The notes under the pieces: model-generated | Told to the model about the DNA's origin: nothing | Databases searched by the model: none | The model's input: the letters and a program-made list of their open reading frames with translations, nothing else | Position numbers and translations under genes: made by a program | Assembly: GCA_937952305.1 (NCBI GenBank) | Contig: CALFZO010000101.1 | Location: forward strand, 1 to 63,514 | Direction of reading: 5' to 3' | DNA: 63,514 nucleotides | Origin: an uncultured Anaerolineales bacterium | Lineage (GTDB): Bacteria > Chloroflexota > Anaerolineae > Anaerolineales > UBA6663 | In this document: positions 44,934 to 55,971 of the stretch, one piece after another | Position numbering within the stretch: position 1 is the first letter of the stretch | How the letters are laid out: each line of letters starts with the position of its first letter

Positions 44934-46136
44934 ATGACCGAGCCGCTGACCCTCTTGTTCCTGACCAGCGACGTGAAGGGCTTCGCGGCCATGCGCGCCG
45001 CCAAGCGCCTGGGCTGCCACACGCTGTTGCTGGCCCGCCAGAAGGACCAGCTCGCGGACTGGCCGCGCGACAGCTTGGACGAGGTCTTCTTCGTGCCGGA
45101 CCTGAACGACCGCCGGGCGCTGCTCAACGCGGTCAGCTACCTGGCGCGCACGCGCGTGATCGACCACGTCTTCCCGCTGGACGACTTTGAGGTGGTGACG
45201 GCGGCCGTGCTGCGCGAGCATCTGCGCCTGCCCGGCCTGGGCGTCTCGCTGGCCCAGCACTTCCGCGACAAGCTAGCCATGCGCACCGTGGCGCAGGCCG
45301 CCGGGCTGCGCGTGCCGGCCTTCGCGCCCGTCTTCAACCACGCCCGCCTGCGGGCTTTCCTGGAGCGCGGGCCTGGCCCGTGGCTGCTCAAGCCGCGCTC
45401 GGAAGCCAGCGCCATGGGCATCCGGCGCATCGACCACCCGGATGCCGTCTGGCCGCTGCTGGAGGCGCTCGGCGACGAACAGTCGCACTTCCTGGTCGAG
45501 CAGTACCTGCCCGGCGAGGTCAGCCACGTGGACGCGCTGGTGGACAACGGCGAAGTGGTCTTCGAGATCGCCAGCCAGTACGGGCGCCCGCCGCTGGACG
45601 TGTACCAGGGCGGCGGCGTCTTCGTCACCCGCACCCTGGACCGCGCCGCGCCGGCCACCCAGGCGCTGCTGGATTTCAACCGCCAGGTGCTGCGGGCGCT
45701 GGGCCTGCCGCGCGGCGCCGCCCACGCCGAATACATCCGCGCCCACGCCGACGGGCAGCTCTACTTCCTGGAAGGCGCTGCGCGCGTCGGCGGCGCGAAC
45801 ATCGCCGAGGCCATCGAGTTCGCCACCGGCGTCAACCTGTGGGCCGAGTGGGCGGCTCTCGAGATCGCGGCCTTGCGCGGCGAACCCTACCCTCCGCCGG
45901 CCGCCCGCGCCGGCTATGCCGCGGTGCTGAACTGCCTGGCGCAACAGGAATGGCCGGACCTGGCCTCTTACGCCGACCCGGAAGTCGTCTGGCGCCTGCA
46001 CAAGCCCTTCCACGCCGGCCTGATCCTGGCCTCGCCCGACCCCGAACGCGTGGCCGCGCTGGTGGCCGCTTACACACCGCGTTTCGCGCGCGATTTCCTG
46101 GCCGTGCTGCCGCCGCTCGCCAAGTTGTCCGATTAA
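44934..46136 (+). CDS. ATP-grasp domain protein
   Basis: The protein has 400 residues. The N-terminal pre-ATP-grasp region (LTLLFLTSDVKGFAAMRAAK) precedes the ATP-grasp fold: LAMRTVAQAAGLRVPAFAPV, then WLLKPRSEASAMGIRRI (with the ATP-binding Lys), FLVEQYLPGEVSHVDALVDN, and the metal site FLEGAARVGGANIAEAIEFA. Such enzymes join a carboxylate to an amine or thiol through an acyl phosphate. The protein resembles carbamoyl-phosphate-synthase-like and amino-acid ligase members. The substrates are not evident and no biosynthetic partner is adjacent. It is a single-gene unit between two hairpins. Confidence 0.85.
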   Translation: MTEPLTLLFLTSDVKGFAAMRAAKRLGCHTLLLARQKDQLADWPRDSLDEVFFVPDLNDRRALLNAVSYLARTRVIDHVFPLDDFEVVTAAVLREHLRLPGLGVSLAQHFRDKLAMRTVAQAAGLRVPAFAPVFNHARLRAFLERGPGPWLLKPRSEASAMGIRRIDHPDAVWPLLEALGDEQSHFLVEQYLPGEVSHVDALVDNGEVVFEIASQYGRPPLDVYQGGGVFVTRTLDRAAPATQALLDFNRQVLRALGLPRGAAHAEYIRAHADGQLYFLEGAARVGGANIAEAIEFATGVNLWAEWAALEIAALRGEPYPPPAARAGYAAVLNCLAQQEWPDLASYADPEVVWRLHKPFHAGLILASPDPERVAALVAAYTPRFARDFLAVLPPLAKLSD

Positions 46137-46184
46137 GGCCGCTTCCGCCGGGCGTTATCGCCCCGTCCCCGGGCCAATCTCACA

Positions 46185-46223
46185 CCGGTTTATAACGGCC
46201 CGCTTAACGGCGGGCTAAACCGG
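46185..46223. terminator. Long stem-loop after the ATP-grasp gene
   Basis: An outer stem CCGGTTTA/TAAACCGG and an inner stem GCCCGC/GCGGGC are separated by a one-sided five-base bulge. No T-tract follows in the plus direction, so terminator activity is uncertain. Confidence 0.45.
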
Positions 46224-46297
46224 CTCCGGTATCATCCCGTCATCATGGTTGGGTGCTGCTTTTGCGCCCCTCGCGGTATCGGTGAGGTGACCCAAGA

Positions 46298-48706
46298 ATG
46301 CACCCAAAGTCTGATGACCCGCGCGCGCTGCGCGCCGAACTGGCCGAGTGCCGCGCCAAAGTAACCGCCCTCGAGCGCCTCAACCAGCAGCTCGTCGAAG
46401 CCCAACTCAAGCTGGGCTCTTTGAGTTACGAGCGCCTGTCCACCAAAGTCATCGCCCTGGAAGCCCGCCTGGAAGACGTGGGCGCCCGTCTCTCGGCCGC
46501 GCAACGGACGATCGCCAAGCGAGACACAGCCGTAGCCGATCTCACGGCCGCCCTGGAGCAGGCCCGCCACCGCGCCGCCGCTCTGGAAGCGCAGCCAGAC
46601 CCGGCCGCCACGGAAAACCCCCGCCCTGACGACCCGGCCCGCCAGGCCCTGGCTGAGGCCGAACGCCGCACCGCCGAGCAAGCGGCCGCCCTGGCCGAGC
46701 TCGAACGTCAACTGGCCACGGCCGGACAGGCGAGTCAGACCCGGATTCAGGATCTGCAGACTCAGCTCGCCGAAGCCCGCCAGCACGCGGCGGACGCCGA
46801 ACGGCAAGCGCGCGCCCTCCAGGACCAACTCGCCGAAGCCCGCCTGACTCTGACGGAGCTTGACCGCCAAGCAGCCGCAGCCGACCAGGCGAGTCGGCCT
46901 CAGCTTGAGGCCCTGCAGACCCAGCTCGCCGATATGAACGGGCGTCTGGCGGAGGCCGAGCGGCTGGCCGCAGAACAAGACGCGGCGGCGCTGGCTGCTT
47001 TGACCGAACGCGACCAGGCCCAGGCGCACGCGGCCGCGCTGCAAAGCGAACTGGCCGAAGCCCGCCAGGCGCGGGCCGACCTCGACCGCAAGCTGGCCGC
47101 GACCGAGCACGACAGCCTGGCCTGGGTGCAGGACCTGCAGACACAGCTCGACGAGGCCCGCCGCCAGCTGACCGGGGCCGAACACCTGGCCGCCGAACGC
47201 GATCAGGCCCGCGCGCAGACCGCCGCTGTTCAAGCGGAACTCGCCGAGGCCCGCCAGGCGCAGACCGAGCTCGAACGCCGGCTGAGCGAGGCGGAACAAG
47301 ACGGCCTGGCCCGGGCGCAGGACCTGCAGGTCCAACTCGCCGACGTGAGCGGCCGCCTGGCCGAGGCGGAACGCCAGGCCGCCTTCCAGACAAGCGCCGC
47401 CGTTGAACTGAGCGACCAGTTGGCGCGTGCGGAAACGCGCTCCACGCAGTTCCGGTCCGAGCTGGACGAGGCCCGCCGCCGCGAGGCGGAGCTGGAGCAT
47501 CGCCTCATCGAGCAGGCCGCCACCATCACCCATCTCCAGACCAGCCTGGAGGAACAGCTCGCCCACCAGACGGAGCTGGAACTCGTCGCGGCCCGTTACG
47601 ATGCCGCCACGCTGCAGCTCACGCAACAGCTCGGCCAGGCCCGTGACCAGGTAGCGCAGCTCGAGCCACTCAGCGCCGCCGTGGCCGAGGCCCAGGGCCG
47701 CGCCGCCGAACTGGAGACGGACCGGCAATCTCTGGCGGCCGAGCTCGACCAGACGCGCGCCCAGGCCGCCGCCGGGCTGGCCCAACTCGCCGAAGCTCGC
47801 GGCGCCCAGGCCGAGGCCGAGCGCCACACCGTTGAACAGGCGGCCGCGCTCGCCGACCTGCAGCGCAAACTGGCGGCCGCGGAGCACGACAGCCTGGCCT
47901 GGATCCAGGAGCTGCAGACGCAATTGGATGACACCAACCGCCGCCGCGCCGAGGTTGAGCACCGCGCCGCCGAACTCGCGGAGGCCTCACAGGCCCTGGC
48001 CGCCGAGCGTGATCAGGCGCGTGCCCAGGCCGCCCGTCTGCAGGATCAGCTCGCCGAAGCGCCCGCCGCCCAGCAGGCCCGCACCGAAACCGAACGCCGC
48101 GCCGCCGAACTGGCGGAGGCCGCGCATGCCCTGGCCGCCGAGCGTGATCAGGCGCGTGCCCAGGCCGCCCATCTGCAGGACCAGCTCGCCGAAGCGCACG
48201 TCGCCCAGCAGGCCCACACCGAAACCGAACGCCGCGCCGCCGAATTGGCGGAGGCCTCACAGGCCCTGGCCGCCGAGCGTGATCAGGCGCGTGCCCAGGC
48301 CGCCCATCTGCAGGCTCAACTCGTTGAAGCGCAAGCCGCCCAGCAGGCCCGCGCCGAAGCCGAACGCCGCGCCGCCGAACTGGCGGAGGCCTTACAGGCC
48401 CTGGCCGCCGAGCGTGATCAGGCGCGTGCCCAGGCCGCCCATCTGCAGGCTCAACTCGTTGAAGCGCAAGCCGCCCAGCAGGCCCGCGCCGAAGCCGAAC
48501 GCCGCGCCGCCGAACGCGGCCAGTCCAATGGGCCGGCCGCCGCCTCGTCTGACACCGCTGACCCGGCCACAGCCGAGGCGCCGCGCGAACCCGCGCGCGC
48601 CCGCCCATCCAAGCCGACCCCGCCAGCGGCCAAAAGCCGGGCCAAGCCCAAGCCGGCCGCGCCGGCGGCCAACAGCCGCGTCAAGCCCAAGGCCAAGCGC
48701 CGTTGA
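46298..48706 (+). CDS. Long coiled-coil protein with 45-residue tandem repeats and a basic Lys/Pro/Ala tail
   Basis: This 802-residue protein has no membrane segment. About residues 5-745 are almost continuous heptads rich in Ala, Glu, Gln, Arg and Leu. The block RRAAELAEASQALAAERDQA is repeated four times with a period of exactly 45 residues near the end (nucleotides 47981-48516). AEHDSLAW(V/I)Q-LQTQLD recurs earlier. The last 55 residues are a disordered basic tail (AKSRAKPKPAAPAANSRVKP), like histone-H1-type DNA-binding tails. Such proteins can be cytoskeletal, nucleoid-associated or polar scaffolds. A long opposite-strand frame is a mirror of the repetitive codons. Confidence 0.8.
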   Translation: MHPKSDDPRALRAELAECRAKVTALERLNQQLVEAQLKLGSLSYERLSTKVIALEARLEDVGARLSAAQRTIAKRDTAVADLTAALEQARHRAAALEAQPDPAATENPRPDDPARQALAEAERRTAEQAAALAELERQLATAGQASQTRIQDLQTQLAEARQHAADAERQARALQDQLAEARLTLTELDRQAAAADQASRPQLEALQTQLADMNGRLAEAERLAAEQDAAALAALTERDQAQAHAAALQSELAEARQARADLDRKLAATEHDSLAWVQDLQTQLDEARRQLTGAEHLAAERDQARAQTAAVQAELAEARQAQTELERRLSEAEQDGLARAQDLQVQLADVSGRLAEAERQAAFQTSAAVELSDQLARAETRSTQFRSELDEARRREAELEHRLIEQAATITHLQTSLEEQLAHQTELELVAARYDAATLQLTQQLGQARDQVAQLEPLSAAVAEAQGRAAELETDRQSLAAELDQTRAQAAAGLAQLAEARGAQAEAERHTVEQAAALADLQRKLAAAEHDSLAWIQELQTQLDDTNRRRAEVEHRAAELAEASQALAAERDQARAQAARLQDQLAEAPAAQQARTETERRAAELAEAAHALAAERDQARAQAAHLQDQLAEAHVAQQAHTETERRAAELAEASQALAAERDQARAQAAHLQAQLVEAQAAQQARAEAERRAAELAEALQALAAERDQARAQAAHLQAQLVEAQAAQQARAEAERRAAERGQSNGPAAASSDTADPATAEAPREPARARPSKPTPPAAKSRAKPKPAAPAANSRVKPKAKRR
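47981..48516 (+). repeat. 135-bp tandem repeat, four copies
   Basis: Copies begin at 47981, 48116, 48251 and 48386 with GAGGCC(T/G)(C/T)(A/G)C-GCCCTGGCC. The period is exactly 135 bases (45 codons). The third and fourth copies differ at about one position in 128, which indicates recent duplication. The fourth is cut a few bases short. Confidence 0.9.
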
Positions 48707-48718
48707 GGCCGGCGCGGG

Positions 48719-48727
48719 TGTTATAAT
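48719..48727 (+). promoter_or_regulatory. Extended -10 promoter of acnA
   Basis: TGT-TATAAT is an extended -10 element 77 bases before the aconitase ATG. It has no -35 of note. Confidence 0.55.
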
Positions 48728-48803
48728 CCCCGACGCGTGTCCCCCTGACGCGCAGCCATTCCATTCTCGAGGGCCCCTGTGTGGCTCGAAAGGATAACCC
48801 CCC

Positions 48804-51542
<2,739 letters not shown>

Positions 51543-51567
51543 ACGGCCGGCCGCCGCCAAGTGTGAT

Positions 51568-51602
51568 ACAAACAGGTCACGCTCTGCGCGTGGCCTGTTT
51601 GT
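51568..51602 (+). terminator. Terminator after acnA
   Basis: ACAAACAGGTCACGC pairs with GCGTGGCCTGTTTGT over 15 bases (one G-T pair) with a five-base loop, starting 26 bases after the stop. The A/T-rich base of the stem supplies the T-tract in both directions. Confidence 0.85.
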
Positions 51603-51635
51603 GTTTAACCGCCCACCAGCCTCCAGGAGACGACG

Positions 51636-52757
51636 ATGCCCGGCGAACTGACCCTCTACCAGAACGACCCGCGCTGGAAAGACAAGCCGCTCGGCTTCGC
51701 CACCGACGCCGGCAGCACCCTCGGCCAGTTTGGGTGCCTGCTCACCAGCCTGGCCATGGTCGCCAACGCGCTCGGCGCCGACGAGACCCCGGACACGCTC
51801 AACGAGAAGATGAAAGCCGCCCAGGCCTTCCAGGGGCCGTGGGTGCGCGCGCACCTGATCGGCGCCGCCGTGCCCGGCCTGCGCGTGGCCCGCAACGTCG
51901 AGTGCCGCGACGTGCCCGCGCCGCTGGCCGACCTCGACGCCAGCCTGGCGGCCGGCCGGCCCGTCATCGTCCTGGTGGACTACTCGCCCGACCCCGGCGT
52001 GCAGGATCACTGGATCGTGGTCTACGCCAAGCAAGGCGACGACTATCTCATCCGCGACCCCTGGCAAGGGGCGAAATCCAGCCAGACGCTGGTGCAGAAA
52101 TACGGCTTCGCCGGGACGCCGGCCGACATCATCAACCGCGTGATCTGGATCGAGGGCGGGACGGCCAGCCCGCCGGCACCCGCCGCGGCCCCGCGCCCCG
52201 CCGCCGCCCCGGCCACGCCGACACCGAGCCGCGCCGTACCGGCCGCCGGCGGGGATTGGGAAGTGGTGACGCTGGTGGACCAGCTCACCCTGCGCTCCCA
52301 GCCCCAGATCACGGGCAACAACATCCTGCGCCGCTACGCCGCCAACACCCGGCTGCGCGTCGTGGAGGCGGCCGCCGGCGCGCGCGCCAAGATCGGCGCC
52401 AACGGCCAATGGCTGCGGGTCCGGGACGTGGAGGGCAACGAGGGCTTTGTGGCCGCCTGGCACGTCACCGCCGGCGAGGCGCCGGCGCTGGGGCCGCGCC
52501 CGGCCGTGAGCGGCCCGCGCGCCGACCCGGCCACGCGCCTGGTGGTGCGCACCACCGCCGACGGCGTCACGCTGCGCCGCCAGCCGGCCGTGGCCGCGGA
52601 CAACCAACTCAAGCTGCTGCCCGCCAACGCCGAACTGCTCGTGATCGAGGCCGGGAACGCCGCCGCCAAGGTCGGCGCCAACGGCCAGTGGCTGCAGGTG
52701 CGCGACCTGCACGGCGCGGAAGGGTACGTGGCGGCCTGGTTCGTGCGGCGGGTCTGA
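51636..52757 (+). CDS. C39-like cysteine peptidase with two bacterial SH3 domains
   Basis: The protein has 373 residues. A papain-like C39 domain occupies about 5-180: LYQNDPRWKDKPLG, then FGCLLTSLAMVANALG with the likely catalytic Cys33, and QDHWIVVYAKQGDDYLIRDP with the catalytic His. A Pro/Ala-rich linker (about 182-205) follows. Two SH3b domains come next (VDQLTLRSQPQITGNNILRR and TADGVTLRRQPAVAADNQLK, each ending in GQWL-VRD-G-EG(F/Y)VAAW). SH3b domains usually bind wall glycopeptides. No signal peptide is seen, so export, if any, is by another route. CAGGAG lies about eight bases before the ATG. Confidence 0.82.
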   Translation: MPGELTLYQNDPRWKDKPLGFATDAGSTLGQFGCLLTSLAMVANALGADETPDTLNEKMKAAQAFQGPWVRAHLIGAAVPGLRVARNVECRDVPAPLADLDASLAAGRPVIVLVDYSPDPGVQDHWIVVYAKQGDDYLIRDPWQGAKSSQTLVQKYGFAGTPADIINRVIWIEGGTASPPAPAAAPRPAAAPATPTPSRAVPAAGGDWEVVTLVDQLTLRSQPQITGNNILRRYAANTRLRVVEAAAGARAKIGANGQWLRVRDVEGNEGFVAAWHVTAGEAPALGPRPAVSGPRADPATRLVVRTTADGVTLRRQPAVAADNQLKLLPANAELLVIEAGNAAAKVGANGQWLQVRDLHGAEGYVAAWFVRRV

Positions 52758-52854
52758 GCGCCTCGGGGCTGGGACTTCTTCCGCAGCCGATCCTCGCAGG
52801 AATACTGAGCCGGCGGCCGTTGCGGGCGCGGCGGGGCTCCGCCATACTGGCGGT

Positions 52855-54360
52855 ATGCACCGTCACTTTGCCCTTTCCAGCGGCCGGTTGTTGAGCGCGC
52901 TCGCCCTGGCCGCGGCGAGCCTGATGGGCGCTTCGAACGCCCGCGCCCAGACCCCGTGCGAACGCTGGGTGGCCCCGGCGCCGGCCGGTAGCGACCTCAA
53001 CCCCGGCACGGCCGCCCAACCCTGGGCGACGCTCGACTACGCCTCCGCCCACACGCCGGACGCCGCCTGCACGGTCTGGTTCCAGGACGGCGTCTACACC
53101 GGCACGCACAGCCTGTACGAGCGCTTCACCACCCCCACCACCTTTCGAGCCGAGCACGCCTACCGCGCCGTGCTGCAGTACGCCGGCACCGTGCTCAAGC
53201 TCTTCGGCGCGCGCCAGATGACGTTCCAGGGCTTTGAGTTCCGCCACACCGGCCCCGGCGCCGGCGCGCTGGTGGTGCAGGTGCAGAAGACCGGCGACCT
53301 GTGGTCCGAGCAGATCACGTTCCGCGACAACGTCTTCCACGACTCTTACAACAACGACCTGCTCAAGATCAACAACGGCGCGCGCTTCGTCACCGTGGAA
53401 GGCAACCTCTTCTACAACCAGGCCGGCAGCGATGAGCACATCGACGTCAACAGCGTCACCGACGTGGTCATCCAGGACAACGTCTTCTTCAACGACTTTG
53501 CCGGCAGCGGGCGGGCGGGCGAGATCGGCAGCACCAGCAGCTACATCGTCATCAAAGACAGCAACGCCGGCGACGACGGCCAGCTTGGCAGCGAGCGCAT
53601 CACCATACGCCGCAACCTCTTCCTCAACTGGCAGGGGTCCAGCGGCAGCAATTTCGTCCTGGTGGGCGAGGACGGCCAGGCCTTCTTCGAGGCCCAGGCC
53701 GTGCTGGTGGAGAACAACCTGATGCTGGGCAATTCGCCGGAAGTGATGCGCGCGGCCTTCGGCGTGAAGGGCGGCCAGGACATCACCTTCCGCCACAACA
53801 CCGTCGTCGGCGACCTGCCGGCGCTGGCCTTCGCCTTCCGGCTCAACCGCGAGGGCGCCAACCCGGTCAACACGAACATCCGCTTCTACAACAACGTCTG
53901 GGCGGACCCGGCCGGGAGTATGGGCGCGGGCGGCGGCGGCGGCGACGACTTCTCCGACGGCACAGCCGCCGAAGTGTCCGGCCTGGTGCTGGACCACAAC
54001 CTGTACTGGAACGGCGGCGACGCCATCCCGGCCGGCGACCAGGTGAACCCCAACGCCGCCGACCTCGGCCGCGTGGTGGCGGACCCGCTGCTGGGCGGGC
54101 AGGCCGGCCTGGTGCTGCCGCGCTGGAACGGGACCGGCTTCCTCAGCGGCAACACCACGCTCCGCCAGGAATTCCTGCGGCTGGCCAACGCCTACGGCCA
54201 GCCGGGCGGCGGCAGCCCCGTGATCAATGCCGCGCTCCCCGCGCAAGCCGCCGGCGACGACCTGCTCGGCCGGCCGCGCGGCACCGCCGACCTCGGCGCC
54301 TATGAGACCGGCGTCGTGGGGCTGGACCAATTCTTCTACCTGCCGCTCGCGCGCCGGTGA
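52855..54360 (+). CDS. Secreted right-handed beta-helix protein
   Basis: The protein has 501 residues with a signal peptide ending near ASNARA-Q (about 31). It opens with WVAPAPAGSDLNPGTAAQPW, the DUF1565/pectate-lyase-like cap. Beta-helix rungs follow: ITFRDNVFHDSYNNDLLKIN, then VTVEGNLFYNQ, VVIQDNVFFNDF and ITIRRNLFLNW. Near the end, GRPRGTADLGAYE is the usual closing motif of such proteins. The tail FFYLPLARR is like those of other surface proteins here. Probably binds or cleaves polysaccharide, but catalytic residues were not identified. Confidence 0.82.
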   Translation: MHRHFALSSGRLLSALALAAASLMGASNARAQTPCERWVAPAPAGSDLNPGTAAQPWATLDYASAHTPDAACTVWFQDGVYTGTHSLYERFTTPTTFRAEHAYRAVLQYAGTVLKLFGARQMTFQGFEFRHTGPGAGALVVQVQKTGDLWSEQITFRDNVFHDSYNNDLLKINNGARFVTVEGNLFYNQAGSDEHIDVNSVTDVVIQDNVFFNDFAGSGRAGEIGSTSSYIVIKDSNAGDDGQLGSERITIRRNLFLNWQGSSGSNFVLVGEDGQAFFEAQAVLVENNLMLGNSPEVMRAAFGVKGGQDITFRHNTVVGDLPALAFAFRLNREGANPVNTNIRFYNNVWADPAGSMGAGGGGGDDFSDGTAAEVSGLVLDHNLYWNGGDAIPAGDQVNPNAADLGRVVADPLLGGQAGLVLPRWNGTGFLSGNTTLRQEFLRLANAYGQPGGGSPVINAALPAQAAGDDLLGRPRGTADLGAYETGVVGLDQFFYLPLARR

Positions 54361-54370
54361 GGGTTAAACA

Positions 54371-54406
54371 AAACGGCGGGCTGCCCGCTGGAGCAGCCCG
54401 CCGTTT
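54371..54406. terminator. Bidirectional terminator between the beta-helix gene and glnA
   Basis: AAACGGCGGGCTGC and GCAGCCCGCCGTTT form a perfect 14-base stem with an eight-base loop. It lies ten bases after one gene and 17 bases after the other, which converge on it. Confidence 0.9.
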
Positions 54407-54423
54407 CCGGTGAAAACGCCGCT

Positions 54424-55764
54424 TTAGTAGACCGGCAGGTAACGGTCCAGCTCCCACTGGCTGACGCTCAGGCGGTAATCGTCCCACTCCTGCACGCGGC
54501 CCTCCAGATAGCGCTCAAACAAGTGCTCGCCGAAGGTGGCGCGGATCAACTCGCTCCGGCGCAGCTCGCCGATGGCTTCGCCCAGCGAGCCGGGCATGGC
54601 CGTCAGCTGGGCCAGGCGCGCCTCGTCCAGGTGGTACAGGTCTTCCTCGGCCGGCGCCGGCACCGGCAGGTTGCGCTGGACGCCGTCCAAGCCCGCCATC
54701 AGGATGACGGCGAAGGCCAGGTACGGGTTGGAGCTCGGGTCTGGGCAGCGCAGCTCGATGCGGGTGGCGGTGGCCACGCGGCCGGCGCTGACCTTGGGGA
54801 TGCGGATCAGGGCCGAGCGGTTGGTGCGCGCCCAGCTCAGGTAGACCGGCGCCTCGTAGCCAGGCACCAGGCGCTTGTAGCTGTTGACCAGCGGCGCGAT
54901 GACGGCCGAGAAGCTGCGCGCGTGGTGGAGCTGGCCGGCGATGAACTGCTTGGCCAGCAGGCTCAGGCCGTACTCGTCGGCCGGATCGGCGAAGGCGTTT
55001 TTGCCGTCCTTCCACAGGCTCTGGTGCGTGTGCATGCCGCTGCCGTTGATGCCGGCCACCGGCTTGGGCATGAACGTGCAGTACAGGCCGTTTTTCTGGG
55101 CGATGGCCTTCAGGGCCAGCCGCAGCGTGATGGCGTTGTCGGCCGTGCGCAGGGCGTTGTCGTACTTGAAGTCGATCTCGTGCTGGCCGATGGCGACCTC
55201 ATGGTGCAGGGCCTCGACCTTGATCCCGAACGAGCTGAGCGCCTTCACCATCTGCCGCCGGACCGAATGCGCCAGGTCCGTGCTCACGTCAAAGTAGCCG
55301 GCCTGATCGTGCGGGAGCAGCGGCACCAGCTCGCCGTTGGCGTGCGGCCGGAAGAGGAAGAACTCCAGCTCCGGGCCGGTGTAATAGTCGTAGCCCAGCT
55401 TCTTGGCCTCGGCCAGGGCGCGCTTGAGCACGTTGCGCGGGTCGCCCAAGAACGGCTCGCCGGTGGGCAGGTGCGCGTCGCAGATCACGCGCGCCGTAGG
55501 CACATCGGTGTCCCAGGGGATGCTGGCGAAGGTGTTCAGGTCCGGGTGCAGCAGCATATCGCTCTCGGCGATGCGCGCGAAGCCCTGCACCGACGAGCCG
55601 TCGAACCACATGCCGTGGTCGAGCACATCCGGCCACATCTCCACCGGGATGCCGACGCTCTTCACCACACCCATGATGTCCGTGAACTGCAAGTTGATAA
55701 ACTCGATGCCATGGCTCTGAATTTGGTCTTCGATCTGGCGAATCCGAACGGGATCATGTTGCAT
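54424..55764 (-). CDS. glnA: Glutamine synthetase, type I
   Basis: This 446-residue enzyme makes glutamine from glutamate, ammonia and ATP. It begins MQHDPVRIRQIEDQIQSHGI, and the beta-grasp part has FINLQFTDIMGVVKSVGIP and the D-loop MWFDGSSVQGF. Catalytic segments are GPELEFFLF, EVAIGQHEIDFKYDNAL, NGSGMHTHQSLW and RCPDPSSNPYLAFAVIL. The region that carries the adenylylated Tyr in enteric enzymes shows no such motif, so it is probably an alpha-type enzyme under feedback control. AGGAGG five bases before the ATG fixes the start. The open frame further upstream is antisense to the next gene. Confidence 0.95.
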   Translation of the reverse strand: MQHDPVRIRQIEDQIQSHGIEFINLQFTDIMGVVKSVGIPVEMWPDVLDHGMWFDGSSVQGFARIAESDMLLHPDLNTFASIPWDTDVPTARVICDAHLPTGEPFLGDPRNVLKRALAEAKKLGYDYYTGPELEFFLFRPHANGELVPLLPHDQAGYFDVSTDLAHSVRRQMVKALSSFGIKVEALHHEVAIGQHEIDFKYDNALRTADNAITLRLALKAIAQKNGLYCTFMPKPVAGINGSGMHTHQSLWKDGKNAFADPADEYGLSLLAKQFIAGQLHHARSFSAVIAPLVNSYKRLVPGYEAPVYLSWARTNRSALIRIPKVSAGRVATATRIELRCPDPSSNPYLAFAVILMAGLDGVQRNLPVPAPAEEDLYHLDEARLAQLTAMPGSLGEAIGELRRSELIRATFGEHLFERYLEGRVQEWDDYRLSVSQWELDRYLPVY

Positions 55765-55843
55765 AGGGGCCTCCTGGTCGAGATGACGGGCGGCCGGGTC
55801 CGGCCGCGTAAGCAGAGAGTGGCTGTAGTCCGTGGTCGTTGTC

Positions 55844-55852
55844 ACTTTACCA
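55844..55852 (-). promoter_or_regulatory. Candidate extended -10 promoter of glnA
   Basis: TGG-TAAAGT on the minus strand, about 80 bases before the ATG. Without a -35 this is tentative. No nitrogen-regulator site was recognised. Confidence 0.35.
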
Positions 55853-55971
55853 TGAAACGCCGGCCGGGCGCCGCCGTCAGGCTGGCCGGCCAGCCTGAAA
55901 GGGCGCGGACGATTGGCCGGCAAGGGCCGGCGCCTCTTGCCCGGCGGCCCGAGTCGGACGATGATAAGGCC

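Noticed and set aside
46232..47962. Open frame of 576 codons on the minus strand opposite the coiled-coil gene
   Set aside because: The plus-strand frame has regular heptads and a longer reading frame. The minus translation is a Gly/Leu/Arg-rich mirror of the repeats.
54523..55971. Upstream extension of the FtsX permease frame over glnA
   Set aside because: It is antisense to glnA and His/Gln-rich. The protein proper begins at MVVKNLWRRK (55972).
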